The notes: generated by a model not told the origin, from the sequence alone. Counted from the stretch's first letter, positions 30,595 to 39,829 are shown. The stretch: DNA of 64,000 bases from Actinacidiphila guanduensis (GCF_900103985.1 NZ_FNIE01000008.1:124001-188000), one strand, 5' to 3'. Made by a program: numbers and translations.

Positions 30595-31101
30595 GTGAAC
30601 GCACCACGGGCGCGCACTCGGTCCACAGCCCAGAACACCGGGGAGCGGGCCGAGGAGGAGGGCCGCGCGGTCGAGCGGCGGCTGAACCCCGCCACGCGGG
30701 TCCTGCTGGCCACGGCCGGCGGGCTGCTGGTGCTGGTCGGCGTGGCCCTGCTGGTCCTCCCCGGCCCCGGCCTGCTGCTGGTGCTCGCCGGGCTGGTGCT
30801 GCTGTCGCGGGCGGTCCCGGCGGTGGCCCGGCTGGTGGAACCGGTGCGCGAGCAGGCACTGGCGGGCGCCGAGGCGAGCGTCTCCTCGCGCTGGCGGATC
30901 GCCGGCTCGGTCCTCGCGGGCCTCGGCCTGATCACGGCGGGCGTCCTGTGGGGCGTGCGCGTCTTCTCCTGGCTCCCCTTTGCCGGCTGGAGCACGGGGT
31001 CGAGCCTCATCCTCTCGGGCCTGATCCTGCTGGCGCTCCTCTACTGGAGCTACCGCCGGGTGGAGTCCATGCGAGCCCGGCGGGAGCCGAAACAGCGTTG
31101 A
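30595..31101 (+). CDS. TIGR02611 family (PGPGW) membrane protein
   Basis: A 168-aa integral membrane protein. The family motif is in the first hairpin, VLLVLPGPGLLLVLAGLVLLS (residues ~47-66). A second hydrophobic pair lies at ~100-118 and ~128-148 (SSLILSGLILLALLYWSYRR). Both ends are charged and polar. Function is unknown; the family is common in actinobacteria. The GTG start is chosen because a TACGGT box sits 6 nt upstream. The stop codon overlaps the -35 box of the following benE-type promoter. Confidence 0.82.
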   Translation: MNAPRARTRSTAQNTGERAEEEGRAVERRLNPATRVLLATAGGLLVLVGVALLVLPGPGLLLVLAGLVLLSRAVPAVARLVEPVREQALAGAEASVSSRWRIAGSVLAGLGLITAGVLWGVRVFSWLPFAGWSTGSSLILSGLILLALLYWSYRRVESMRARREPKQR

Positions 31102-31157
31102 CGGGACCCTGCCCGGCGGCCTAGCGTTCCGCACACGGAACGTTCTGTTTACGGAAC
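31098..31157 (+). promoter_or_regulatory. benE-type promoter with two abutting 16-bp operators
   Basis: Promoter: TTGACG (31098-31103), 18-bp spacer, TAGCGT (31122-31127). Two dyad sites lie directly on the -10 box and the expected start: GTTCCGCACACGGAAC (31126-31141) and GTTCTGTTTACGGAAC (31142-31157), end to end with no gap. A repressor bound here would block transcription. The dyad GTTCCG/CGGAAC resembles operators of IclR-type regulators; no regulator gene is adjacent, so the protein is unknown. Confidence 0.72.
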
Positions 31158-31310
31158 GCGGCTTGCGGAGCACCGCTGAGCACGGCCGAACGCTGCCCGC
31201 AGCAGCCGGACACCGTCGAGCCCAGCCGGACACCGTCGCAAGGCCGCCGGACCCCCGCGGAACGCCGTCCCGCCCTGCCGCCGCACCCGCGCCCGACCCC
31301 GGGATGAGTG

Positions 31311-32579
31311 ATGAGACCCGCCGTGCCCTCCCGCTTCGCCGCCGTCCTGAACGCGGCCGCCCCGCCCTCGGCCGTCACCGCCGGGCTGATCACCGTGGTG
31401 ATCGGCGTGTCCAGCTCGGCCGCCGTCGTCCTGGCCGCCGCGCGGGCGGCGGGGGCGGACCGCGCCGAACTCGCGTCCTGGATGCTCGCCCTCGGCGTCG
31501 GGATCGGCGCCACCTGCATCGGGCTCTCGCTGCGCTATCGCATCCCGGTCCTGACGGCGTGGTCCACGCCGGGCGCCGCCCTGCTCGCCACGAGCCTGCA
31601 CGGGGTGTCCATGGGCGAGGCCGTCGGTGCCTTCCTGCTCTCCGCGCTGCTGATCGTGCTCAGCGGCGTCACCGGCTGGTTCGCCCGCGCGATGGCCTCC
31701 ATACCCGTCGCTCTGGCCTCCGCCCTGCTCGCCGGGGTGCTGCTGGAGTTCGGCACCGGCCTGTTCCGCTCGATGCACGGCAGCTTCGGCACCCTCTTCC
31801 CGATGTTCGCCGCCTACCTGGCCGCCCGCCGGTGGCTGCCCCGCTACGCCGTGCCCGCCGGCCTGCTCGCCGGTGTGCTCGCGGTGACCGCGGCCGGCGA
31901 CTGGGGGCCCGGGCACATCACGCTCACCCCGAGCGCGCCGGTCTTCACCGCCCCGCGCTTCGACTGGCACGTCCTGGTGGGCGTCGGCGTGCCGCTCTAC
32001 GTCGTGACCATGGCCTCGCAGAACCTGCCGGGGGTCGCGGTGCTGCGCGGCGCCGGGTACGAGGTGCCGGTCTCGGCGCTGACCGGCTGGACCGGCGCGG
32101 TCAACGCGGTGCTGGCGCCCTTCGGCGCCTTCGGGATCAACCTGGCCGCGATCACGGCCGCGATCTGCGCCGGGAAGGACGCGCACCCCGACCCCGCGCG
32201 CCGGTTCGTTGCGGCGGTGTGGGCGGGCGCGGGCTACCTGCTCGTCGGCGTCTTCGGCGGCACGGTCGGCGCCCTGCTGACAGCGATGCCGCCGCCGCTG
32301 GTGGCCGGAGCCGCGGGGATCGGCCTGCTGGGCACGATCGGCGGCGCGCTGCAGACGGCGCTGGCCGCGGACGCCACCCGCGAGGCCGCCGTGGTCACCT
32401 TCCTCGCCACCGCCTCGGGGGTGACCCTGCTCGGTGTCGGCTCGGCGTTCTGGGGACTGCTCGCCGGGGTCGGCACGCTGCTGGTCACCAGGGCGGGGCG
32501 GGAACGGAAAGCGCCGCGGGTGACGGCGGAGGCAGAGGGAGAAGCCGCCGGGACGGCAGGTGCCGCCGGGCTCGGGTGA
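31311..32579 (+). CDS. BenE family benzoate/H+ symporter-like transporter
   Basis: A 422-aa polytopic membrane protein (about 11-12 hydrophobic segments) of the BenE family, which imports benzoate or other aromatic acids with protons. Family-like segments are PVLTAWSTPGAALLATS (~residue 78) and FGAFGINLAAITAAICAGKDAHPDP (~275), both close to the BenE signatures. I start at ATG 31311; GTG 31308 is a possible start one codon earlier. The tail of ~35 residues is polar. The promoter has two tandem operators, so it is probably inducible. No benzoate catabolic genes lie in the window, so the substrate may differ. Confidence 0.88.
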   Translation: MRPAVPSRFAAVLNAAAPPSAVTAGLITVVIGVSSSAAVVLAAARAAGADRAELASWMLALGVGIGATCIGLSLRYRIPVLTAWSTPGAALLATSLHGVSMGEAVGAFLLSALLIVLSGVTGWFARAMASIPVALASALLAGVLLEFGTGLFRSMHGSFGTLFPMFAAYLAARRWLPRYAVPAGLLAGVLAVTAAGDWGPGHITLTPSAPVFTAPRFDWHVLVGVGVPLYVVTMASQNLPGVAVLRGAGYEVPVSALTGWTGAVNAVLAPFGAFGINLAAITAAICAGKDAHPDPARRFVAAVWAGAGYLLVGVFGGTVGALLTAMPPPLVAGAAGIGLLGTIGGALQTALAADATREAAVVTFLATASGVTLLGVGSAFWGLLAGVGTLLVTRAGRERKAPRVTAEAEGEAAGTAGAAGLG

Positions 32580-32696
32580 GCCCGGCGGCACCGCCCGACC
32601 GCGCGGCCGGCGGTTCAGGTCGTACCGGCCGGCGGCAGCAATCGGTCCGCAACGGCGGGCAGGTGCCGGCCGTACTGCGGTGACCGGCCCCCGTAC

Positions 32697-32731
32697 GGGC
32701 CGGGGCGGACCGTGCGGGTCCGCCCCGGCCC
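32697..32731. terminator. strong bidirectional hairpin terminator
   Basis: A perfect 15-bp stem (GGGCCGGGGCGGACC with GGTCCGCCCCGGCCC), loop GTGCG, between the convergent transporter gene and the modular glycosidase gene. Confidence 0.85.
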
Positions 32732-32735
32732 GGGT

Positions 32736-35700
32736 TCAGCTGCTCCAGACCTGCAGCTCGGAGAGCTGACCGGCCGGCCACCCGGTGTTCGCGGTGAAGT
32801 TCAGCCGGATGTAGCGCTGGGTGGTGGCGGAGAAGGTGACCGTCACGGTGTTCTGGCCGTTGGGGTCGAAGGTGTAGCCGGCGGCGGACTTCACGGTGGT
32901 GAAGCTGCTGCCGTCGGTGCTGCCCTGCACGGACAGCGTCTCGGTGCGGGCGTCCCAGCCGCCCGGCAGCTGCAGCACGAGCCGACTGACGCTCTGCGCC
33001 GAGCCGAGGTCGACCTGCACCCACTGCGGGAAGGCGTTGTTGGCGCTCTCCCAGTACGTCGCCTGGTTGCCGTCGGTCACGTTCGAGGACGGGTAGACGT
33101 CGGTGTGGCTGGACTCGGTGGTGGGCTTGCCCGCGGCCAGGTTGGTGCTGACCGTCCCGGTCCCGGTGCCGCTCAGCGCCACCAGGGTCGGGCTGTTGGA
33201 CGCGTTGCCGGCGACGGTGAGGGTGCCGGTGTGGGCGCCGGACGCCTGCGGCGCGAACTTCACGCTCACCGTGCAGGACGCGCCGGCCGCGATGGTGGAC
33301 CCGCAGGTGTTGGTCTGCGAGAAGTCACCGGTGACCGCGATCGAGGAGATGGTCGCGGCGGCGTTGCCTGTGTTGCTGAGCGTCACCGTCTTGGCCGCGC
33401 TGGTGGAGCCCGGCGCCTGGTCGGCGAAGGCGAGCGAGGTCGGGTTCGCCGACAGGGTGGCCGACGACGGGCTGGTGCCGCCGCCCGCCGGGAAGACCTC
33501 CAGGTCCGACAACTGGGCCTGCGACCAGCCGGTGTTGGCGGTGATGTTGACCCGCACGTAGCGCGCCGTGGCCGCGTTGAAGGAGATGGTGACGGTGTTG
33601 CCGGTAGCCGGGTCGAACGTGTAGCCGGCCGGACCGGCCAGGTTGGTGAACGACTGGCCGTCGGTGGAGCCCTGGACCGCGAGGGTCTGGGCGCGGGCCG
33701 CCCACGCGGTGGCCGGCGGCAGCTTGAGCGTCACCTTGCCGACCGAGTAGCTCTGGCCGAGGTCGACCTGTGCCCACGACGGGAAGCCGCCGGTGGCCTC
33801 CCAGTAGGTGGAGGCGTCGGTGTCGGTGACGTTCGAGGCGGGGTAGAGGCTGTTGGCGGAGCTGGCCGAAGCCGTCTTGCCCGCCGCGATGTTGGTGCTG
33901 CTGTCGATGCCGCTGCCGCTCAGTCCCACCGTGGTCGGGCTGTTGTTGGCGTTGCTGGTGACGGTGAGGGTGCCCGAGCGGGTGCCGCCCGTGGTCGGCT
34001 TGAAGGTGACGTTCACCGTGCAGGAGGCTCCGACCGCCAGCGTGGTGCAGGAGTTGGTCTGCGCGAAGTCGCCGCTGACCGTGACACCCGAGATGGTGGC
34101 GCTGGTGGTGCCGGTGTTGGTGAGCGTGACCGTCTTGGCCGCGGTGGTGGTGCCCACCACGGTGCCGCCGAAGGACAGCCCGCCCGGGTCGGCGCCGAGC
34201 ACCGGGCCGGGCGCGGTGCCGGTGCCGGTGAGGGTCACGGTGTTGGTGACCCCGCCGGCGTTGACCGTCAGCGAACCGCTGCGGGCGCCCGTGGCGGTGG
34301 GCTTGAAGGTCACCGAGACCGTGCAGGAGCCGGCCGCCGGGATCGAGCTGCCGCAGGTGCTGGTCTGCGCGAAGTCACCGGTGGCGGCGATCGAGGAGAC
34401 GGCCGCGGCCGCGCCGGTCGGGTTGGAGACGGTGACGGTCCTGGCGCCGCTGGTGGTGCCGGTGGGCACCGAACCGAAGTCCAGGGCACTGGGGTTGGCG
34501 GTCACACCGCTGGCCGGGTAGGGCGGGAAGACCGGCGCCGGGAAGCCGCCGCAGTAGGGGGTCCCGGAGATCCCGGAGTTGCCGCCGCCGTCGGTGACCT
34601 GGAAGTTGCCGCCCTCGCAGGAGTAGACCGGCGAGGAGTAACCCACCCCGGTCGCGGTGACGTTGGTGAACTTCGCGGCGCCGCCGGTCTGTTCCTGCAG
34701 GGCGAAGGTGCCGGTGCCGGCGATGGTCACGTTGTTGAGGTTGACCCCGCTGACGGTGCCCTCCACCCACTGCACGGCCTCGTACGGGCTCTGCTCGATC
34801 AGCGCGTTGGTCACGTTGATCGGGCCGTTGATGGCGCCCTGGCTGCCGTCGAACCACAACGCGCCCACGCCGAACTGCCAGTTCGGGTCGAGGCTGCCGT
34901 CGCGGATCATCGTGTTGTTGGTGATGTCGGTGGTGCCGACCGGCGTGGAGGTGAAGCGCTGGCCGACGTGGATGCCGCCGCCCTGGGTGAGGCCGGTGTC
35001 CTGCACCAGGTTGCCCGAGACGGTGTTGTCGTGGCCGCCGTAGATCGCGATGCCGTTGGCGAGGATCTGCTGCTCGACGGTGTTGTTGGAGATCGTGTCG
35101 TTGGCGTCGGCACCCAGCGAGGAGTCCGCCCAGGTGGCGATGCCGTCGTCACCGGTGTTGCGGATCTCGCTGTTGGTCACCGTGGAGTTGGTGACCCCGC
35201 CGTGGAAGTTGATGCCGTCGGCCGTGGTGTCGCGGATGCGCATCCCGCTGAAGGTGAGCTTGTCCATCGGCCCGTCCATCCAGGCGCCGACCTTCATGTG
35301 GTCGATCCAGATGTTCGACACCGAGGAGTTGCTCATCGCGCCGCCGATGCCGTTGACCTGGGCGCTGTCGTTGCGCTCCTGCACGTCGCCGAAGATCGCG
35401 AAGTTCTGCAGGTGCACGTTGCTGCTCGGCGAGGGCGCGGAGTTGCCGTAGAAGCCGGGCGCGGCACCGGTCACGGTGGAATACCACATGCCGGCGCCGG
35501 CGACCGTGACGTTGTTGACCGCGATGTGGCCGGGGACCTTGAACGTGCCCGGCGGTATCCACACCGTGCCGCCCGGGCCGGCCGCGCTGATCGCGGCGTT
35601 GAAGGCGCTGGTGGAGTCGGCCTGGCCGGAGGCGTCGGCGCCCTCGCTGGTCACCGAGACCGAGCCGGACGGCTGCGGCAGCGCGCCGCCGACGTTCTCG

Positions 35701-36302
35701 AAGTCGGCGAAGTCGATCGTGTAGGAGGAGGCGTTGTCGCCCGAGTCGACCTGCAGCTTGAAGGTGGTGCCGGCCGGATAGGTGGTCGGGAAGAGCCGGT
35801 GCGCCTCGTCGTAGAAGTGGTGCGGGTTGCTGCCCGGGGAGTTGGTGAACGGGTAGCTGCCGTAGTACCAGCTGTAGGCGTTGGTGAGCGTGAAGTCGCT
35901 CTGCTTGGTGCCGTTGACGTACAGCGACAGCGGGGCGGTGTAGACCGAGCCGTTGGAGCTGTCGGGGATGCTGTAGCGGAAGTCGATCGAGTTGGTCGCC
36001 ACCGGCGTGGTGAACGTGACGTACTTGCCGGTGCCCTGCAGCGTCACCGCCTTGCGGTACGACGCCTCGTCCGCGAGCTGGCCCTGGGTCCAACTCGGGC
36101 CGATCACGCTGCCGTTGGTGGCGGAGTTCTCCGCCTGCACCTCCACGTAGGGCAGGCTCGCCCCGCTGCCTCCGGTGGCGGCCGCCGACGCGGGCGCCGC
36201 GGCCAGCACGATCGCGCCGCCGGCGGCGAGGACCGCGGTGGTCCCTCCCACCGCGACCGCTCTTCTCAGGCTTCTGATCGGGCCTTTGATGGCCTGGAAC
36301 AT
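32736..36302 (-). CDS. secreted modular glycoside hydrolase, GH87-like (alpha-1,3-glucanase/mycodextranase)
   Basis: An 1188-aa secreted enzyme. Order: signal peptide (~1-41); CBM6/35-like module (~45-205, VEVQAENSATNGSV...); parallel beta-helix catalytic domain (~215-590); two choice-of-anchor-D immunoglobulin-like repeats (~596-695, ~696-795); F5/8-type C (CBM32-like) module (~796-935); a third anchor-D repeat (~937-1045); a second F5/8 module (~1046-1188). In the helix, RDTTADGINFHGG (~354) and RNTGDDGIATW (~382) place Asp residues as in GH87 enzymes, where three Asp are catalytic, and TVWIPPGTFKV opens the domain. The family call rests on these motifs; another beta-helix glycanase is possible. 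ATG start with GGAG 10 bases upstream. Confidence 0.8.
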   Translation of the reverse strand: MFQAIKGPIRSLRRAVAVGGTTAVLAAGGAIVLAAAPASAAATGGSGASLPYVEVQAENSATNGSVIGPSWTQGQLADEASYRKAVTLQGTGKYVTFTTPVATNSIDFRYSIPDSSNGSVYTAPLSLYVNGTKQSDFTLTNAYSWYYGSYPFTNSPGSNPHHFYDEAHRLFPTTYPAGTTFKLQVDSGDNASSYTIDFADFENVGGALPQPSGSVSVTSEGADASGQADSTSAFNAAISAAGPGGTVWIPPGTFKVPGHIAVNNVTVAGAGMWYSTVTGAAPGFYGNSAPSPSSNVHLQNFAIFGDVQERNDSAQVNGIGGAMSNSSVSNIWIDHMKVGAWMDGPMDKLTFSGMRIRDTTADGINFHGGVTNSTVTNSEIRNTGDDGIATWADSSLGADANDTISNNTVEQQILANGIAIYGGHDNTVSGNLVQDTGLTQGGGIHVGQRFTSTPVGTTDITNNTMIRDGSLDPNWQFGVGALWFDGSQGAINGPINVTNALIEQSPYEAVQWVEGTVSGVNLNNVTIAGTGTFALQEQTGGAAKFTNVTATGVGYSSPVYSCEGGNFQVTDGGGNSGISGTPYCGGFPAPVFPPYPASGVTANPSALDFGSVPTGTTSGARTVTVSNPTGAAAAVSSIAATGDFAQTSTCGSSIPAAGSCTVSVTFKPTATGARSGSLTVNAGGVTNTVTLTGTGTAPGPVLGADPGGLSFGGTVVGTTTAAKTVTLTNTGTTSATISGVTVSGDFAQTNSCTTLAVGASCTVNVTFKPTTGGTRSGTLTVTSNANNSPTTVGLSGSGIDSSTNIAAGKTASASSANSLYPASNVTDTDASTYWEATGGFPSWAQVDLGQSYSVGKVTLKLPPATAWAARAQTLAVQGSTDGQSFTNLAGPAGYTFDPATGNTVTISFNAATARYVRVNITANTGWSQAQLSDLEVFPAGGGTSPSSATLSANPTSLAFADQAPGSTSAAKTVTLSNTGNAAATISSIAVTGDFSQTNTCGSTIAAGASCTVSVKFAPQASGAHTGTLTVAGNASNSPTLVALSGTGTGTVSTNLAAGKPTTESSHTDVYPSSNVTDGNQATYWESANNAFPQWVQVDLGSAQSVSRLVLQLPGGWDARTETLSVQGSTDGSSFTTVKSAAGYTFDPNGQNTVTVTFSATTQRYIRLNFTANTGWPAGQLSELQVWSS

Positions 36303-36502
36303 CTACTGCTCCTTTCGACACGCAATGCCGGTCCTGTGCACCGTCGGCGCCGCGGGGTGGAACCGAGCGCAGAGCAAGGGGGGACGTGCGGGCGCCGCTC
36401 AAGGGCGCGGTCTGGGCGTGGCCGTGCGCCTTGCCGCCTCCGTGGGGGCAGGGCGGCCAGGTGACGCGGGAGCCGGGGCTGGGAGTGGGGGGCGGGCGGC
36501 GA

Positions 36503-36540
36503 TGCACAGCAGACCGTAATGTCATCGACACTGCTGTGCA
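36503..36540. repeat. 10-bp inverted repeat, possible operator
   Basis: TGCACAGCAG (36503-36512) and CTGCTGTGCA (36531-36540), perfect, separated by 18 bp. Located between two divergent operons, 200 bp from the glycosidase start. Confidence 0.5.
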
Positions 36541-36567
36541 ATATCCAGACCGTGCTTCGTTACAACC

Positions 36568-36587
36568 GAACTTTCTGCTGAAAGTTC
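36568..36587. promoter_or_regulatory. palindromic operator of LacI type, candidate
   Basis: GAACTTTC-TGCT-GAAAGTTC, perfect 8-bp arms. The ACTTTC/GAAAGT core resembles operators of LacI-family repressors that control polysaccharide-degrading enzymes in streptomycetes. It is ~265 bp from the glycosidase start and ~225 bp from the oxidoreductase start, so the regulated gene is not certain. Confidence 0.5.
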
Positions 36588-36812
36588 TGGAGGTGTCGGC
36601 GGTGAAGGTGAACCGCCCTCGGTCCGGGCGCGCCCAGACCGCCGCCGGCGGCCCCGCACGGTATGGGTGGGGAGACACAGCGGGACCACGGCGGACCAGC
36701 GGCGGCACCGGGTGGACCGGCGGCGGCTCGACGGCAGCGCCACCGCAGACCGGCGGTGGTCTGACGGCGGCACCACGGCGGACCCGTATCGGACGGGGAG
36801 AGGGCGGAGCCC

Positions 36813-38444
36813 ATGAGCGGCGGCACGGCGGAGCAGCACGGGCGGGACCCGGGCGGGACCCGCCCCTCCTGCCTGGTCACCGGCGCCACCGGCTACATCG
36901 GCGGCCGCCTGGTGCCCGAACTCCTCGACCGCGGCCGCACCGTGCGCTGCCTGGCCCGCACCCCGCAGCGGCTGCGCGACCACCCCTGGGCCGGCAGCGC
37001 CGAGGTCGTCCCCGGCGACGTCACCGACGCCTCCTCCGTACGCGCCGCCATGGAGGGCGTCGAGGTCGCCTACTACCTCGTCCACGCGCTCGGCACCGGC
37101 CGCGACTTCGAGGCCACCGACGCCCGCGCCGCCCGCGTCTTCGGCGAGCAGGCGAGAGCGGCCGGCGTGCGCCGGATCGTCTACCTCGGCGGCCTCACCC
37201 CCTCCGGCGTCCCCGACGAGCAGCTCTCCCCGCACCTGCGCTCGCGCGCCGAGGTCGGCCGCATCCTGCTCGACTCCGGCGTGCCCACCGCGGTGCTGCG
37301 GGCCGCCACCGTCATCGGCTCCGGCTCGGTCTCCTTCGAGATGCTGCGCTACCTCACCGAGCGGCTGCCCGTCATGGTGACCCCCAGCTGGCTGCGCACC
37401 CGCATCCAGCCCATCGCCGTCCGCGACGTCCTGCGGCTGCTCGCCGGCTGCGCCGGCCTGCCGCCCGACGTCAACCGCGCCTTCGACATCGGCGGCCCCG
37501 ACGTCCTCACCTACCGCGACATGATGCAGCGCTACGCTGCCGTCGCCGGGTTGCGCCGCCGCGTGATCGTCTCGCTGCCCGTCCTCACCCCGCGTCTTTC
37601 CAGCCAGTGGATCGGCCTGGTCACCCCCGTACCCGGCGCCATCGCCCGGCCGCTGGCGGAGTCGCTGCGCCACGAGGTCGTCTGCCGCGAGCACGACATC
37701 ACCCGGTACCTGCCGGACCCGCCCGGCCACCCCATCGGCTTCGACCGGTCCGTCGAACTCGCCCTCCAGCGGGTGCGCGAGGCCCAGGTCGCCACCCGCT
37801 GGTCCTCCGCCTCCGTGCCCGGCGCCCCCAGCGACCCGCTGCCCACCGACCCCGACTGGGCCGGCGGGAGCCTCTACACCGATGTGCGCGAACGCACCGT
37901 CGACGCCCCGCCGCAGGCGCTGTGGCAGGTGGTGGAGGGCATCGGCGGCGAACACGGCTGGTACTCCTTCGCGGCCGCCTGGGCGGTGCGCGGCCGGCTC
38001 GACCGGCTCGTCGGCGGCGTCGGGCTGCGCCGCGGCCGCCGCGACGCCGCGCGGCTGCGGGCCGGCGACACCCTGGACTTCTGGCGCGTGGAGGAGATCG
38101 AACCCGGACGCCTGCTGCGGCTGCGCGCCGAGATGCGGCTGCCGGGCCTGGCCTGGCTGGAAATGCACGTCGGCACCGACGAACGCGGCCGCACCACCTA
38201 CCGGCAGCGTGCCCTCTTCCACCCCCGCGGCCTGGCCGGGCACGCCTACTGGTGGAGCGTGGCACCCTTCCACGCGGCCGTCTTCGGCGGCATGGCCCGC
38301 AACATCGCGGCGGCCGCGGAAGCCGAAGCCGGTACGGCAGCCGGCGCACGGGCCCGCCCCGAAGGCCGCGCCGCCGGGCCCGGAACCGACGCCGGAACCG
38401 ACGCGGGGCCCGACGCCCGGCCCGGAAAGGGGGATTCGCGGTGA
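36813..38444 (+). CDS. NAD(P)-binding oxidoreductase with C-terminal DUF2867
   Basis: A 543-aa fusion. The N-terminal ~330 residues are an atypical SDR/NmrA-like Rossmann domain (CLVTGATGYIGGRLVPELLD, residues ~19-38; later YYLVHALGTG and VYLGGLTPSG). The C-terminal ~180 residues are a DUF2867 domain (DTLDFWRVEEIEPGRLLRLR; GLAWLEMHVG; YRQRALFHPRGLAGHAYWW). The tail is a disordered Ala/Gly/Pro stretch. Its stop overlaps the photolyase start (GTGA), an arrangement common for light- or stress-linked photolyase operons. Substrate unknown. Confidence 0.88.
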   Translation: MSGGTAEQHGRDPGGTRPSCLVTGATGYIGGRLVPELLDRGRTVRCLARTPQRLRDHPWAGSAEVVPGDVTDASSVRAAMEGVEVAYYLVHALGTGRDFEATDARAARVFGEQARAAGVRRIVYLGGLTPSGVPDEQLSPHLRSRAEVGRILLDSGVPTAVLRAATVIGSGSVSFEMLRYLTERLPVMVTPSWLRTRIQPIAVRDVLRLLAGCAGLPPDVNRAFDIGGPDVLTYRDMMQRYAAVAGLRRRVIVSLPVLTPRLSSQWIGLVTPVPGAIARPLAESLRHEVVCREHDITRYLPDPPGHPIGFDRSVELALQRVREAQVATRWSSASVPGAPSDPLPTDPDWAGGSLYTDVRERTVDAPPQALWQVVEGIGGEHGWYSFAAAWAVRGRLDRLVGGVGLRRGRRDAARLRAGDTLDFWRVEEIEPGRLLRLRAEMRLPGLAWLEMHVGTDERGRTTYRQRALFHPRGLAGHAYWWSVAPFHAAVFGGMARNIAAAAEAEAGTAAGARARPEGRAAGPGTDAGTDAGPDARPGKGDSR

Positions 38445-39814
38445 CCACCTCGCTCGTCCTGTTCACCGCCGACCTGCGGCTGCACGACCACCCGCCGCTG
38501 CGTGCCGCGCTGGACGAGGCGGACGAGATCGTGCCGCTCTTCGTCCGTGACCCCGCCGTGGACGCCGCCGGCTTCGCCGCGCCCAACCGGCTCGCCTTCC
38601 TCCACGACTGCCTCGCCGACCTCGACGCGGCCCTGCGCGAACGCGGCGGCCGGCTCGTCCTGCGCTCGGGTGACACCGTCGAGCAGGTCCGCGAGGTCGC
38701 CGCGACAGCCGACGCCCGCACCGTCCATGTCGCCGCCGGCACCAGCGCGTTCGCCCGGCGCCGCGAGGAGCGGCTGCGCACCGCGCTGGCCGCGGACCGG
38801 CGGCGGCTCGACGTCCACGACGAAGTGGTCACCGCGCTCGCCCCCGGCGCCGTCACCCCCGGCTCCACCGGCCACTTCGCCGTCTTCACCCCCTACTTCC
38901 GCCGCTGGTCGGCCGAACGGCTGCGCACCCCGGGCCGCGCGCCCCAGGCCGTGCGCGTCCCCGACGCCATCGGCTCCGAGCCGCTGCCCTCCCGCGCCGG
39001 CGTCCCCGGCACGTCCCCCGGCCTGGCCGCCGGCGGGGAGCGGGTCGCCCGCGCCCGGCTGGCCTCCTGGCTGCGCTCGTCCGCCGACGCCTACGAGCGC
39101 AGGCACGACGACCTCGCCGCCGACGGCACCTCCCGCCTCTCGCCCCACCTGCACTTCGGCACCCTCTCGCCGGTGGAGGCCGTGCACCGGGCCCGTGCCC
39201 GCGGCGGCCCCGGCGCCGAGGCGTTCGTCCGCCAGCTCGCCTGGCGCGACTTCCACCAGCAGGTGCTGGCCGCCCGCCCCGACGCGGCCCGCGCCGACTA
39301 CCGCCCCCGGCACGACCGTTGGCGCACCGGAGCGGCCGCCCGCGAGGACCTGGCCGCCTGGCGCGACGGCCGCACCGGCTACCCGATCGTGGACGCGGCC
39401 ATGCGCCAGCTGCGCGAGGAGGGCTGGATGCACAACCGCGGCCGGCTGCTCGCCGCGAGCTTCCTCACCAAGACGCTCTACCTGGACTGGCGACACGGCG
39501 CCCGGCACTTCCTCGACCTGCTCGTGGACGGCGACGTGGCCGCCAACCAGCTCAACTGGCAGTGGGTCGCCGGCACCGGCACCGACACCCGCCCCAACCG
39601 GGTGCTCAACCCGCTCCGCCAGGCCCTGCGGTACGACCCCGAAGGCGCCTACGTCCGCCGCCACGTGCCCGAACTCGCCGCCGTCCGCGGCTCCGCGGTC
39701 CACCGGCCCTGGACGCTGCCGGCGCCGGAGCGGGACCGCCTCGACTACCCCGCGCCCATCGCCGACCTCGCCGAGGCGAGCGCCCGATTCCGGGCCGCCC
39801 GCGGACTTCCCTGA
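38441..39814 (+). CDS. phr: deoxyribodipyrimidine photolyase (class I)
   Basis: A 457-aa DNA repair enzyme that uses blue light and FAD to split cyclobutane pyrimidine dimers. The antenna-binding alpha/beta domain (residues ~1-130) starts SLVLFTADLRLHDHPPL. The FAD-binding helical domain (~200-450) contains LSPHLHFGTLSP, QLAWRDFHQQVLA, TGYPIVDAAMRQLREEGWMH, NRGRLLAASFLTK and DVAANQLNWQWVAGTGTD, which include the FAD-contacting and Trp-tetrad residues. The family match is complete. Translational coupling to the DUF2867 oxidoreductase suggests joint induction. Confidence 0.95.
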   Translation: MTTSLVLFTADLRLHDHPPLRAALDEADEIVPLFVRDPAVDAAGFAAPNRLAFLHDCLADLDAALRERGGRLVLRSGDTVEQVREVAATADARTVHVAAGTSAFARRREERLRTALAADRRRLDVHDEVVTALAPGAVTPGSTGHFAVFTPYFRRWSAERLRTPGRAPQAVRVPDAIGSEPLPSRAGVPGTSPGLAAGGERVARARLASWLRSSADAYERRHDDLAADGTSRLSPHLHFGTLSPVEAVHRARARGGPGAEAFVRQLAWRDFHQQVLAARPDAARADYRPRHDRWRTGAAAREDLAAWRDGRTGYPIVDAAMRQLREEGWMHNRGRLLAASFLTKTLYLDWRHGARHFLDLLVDGDVAANQLNWQWVAGTGTDTRPNRVLNPLRQALRYDPEGAYVRRHVPELAAVRGSAVHRPWTLPAPERDRLDYPAPIADLAEASARFRAARGLP

Positions 39815-39829
39815 CCGCCCGCGCGGGTC

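Larger units (their letters stand above)
36303..36812. other. divergent control region between the glycosidase and photolyase operons
   Basis: 510 bp. The middle (36500-36590) is AT-richer and holds two inverted repeats, listed separately. The part from 36640 to 36800 is low-complexity, with repeats of GGCGGCACC-like units. I see no supported gene; a long frame runs through but shares no family features. Confidence 0.5.

Noticed and set aside
32712-36464. A 1250-codon open frame on the plus strand opposite the modular glycosidase
   Set aside because: Composition is Gly/Val/Arg-rich without domains, while the minus strand has a signal peptide and recognisable modules.
36386-38440. A long upstream extension of the photolyase frame
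   Set aside because: It is an Arg/Pro-rich shadow of the DUF2867 oxidoreductase; the photolyase family starts at the GTG at 38441.
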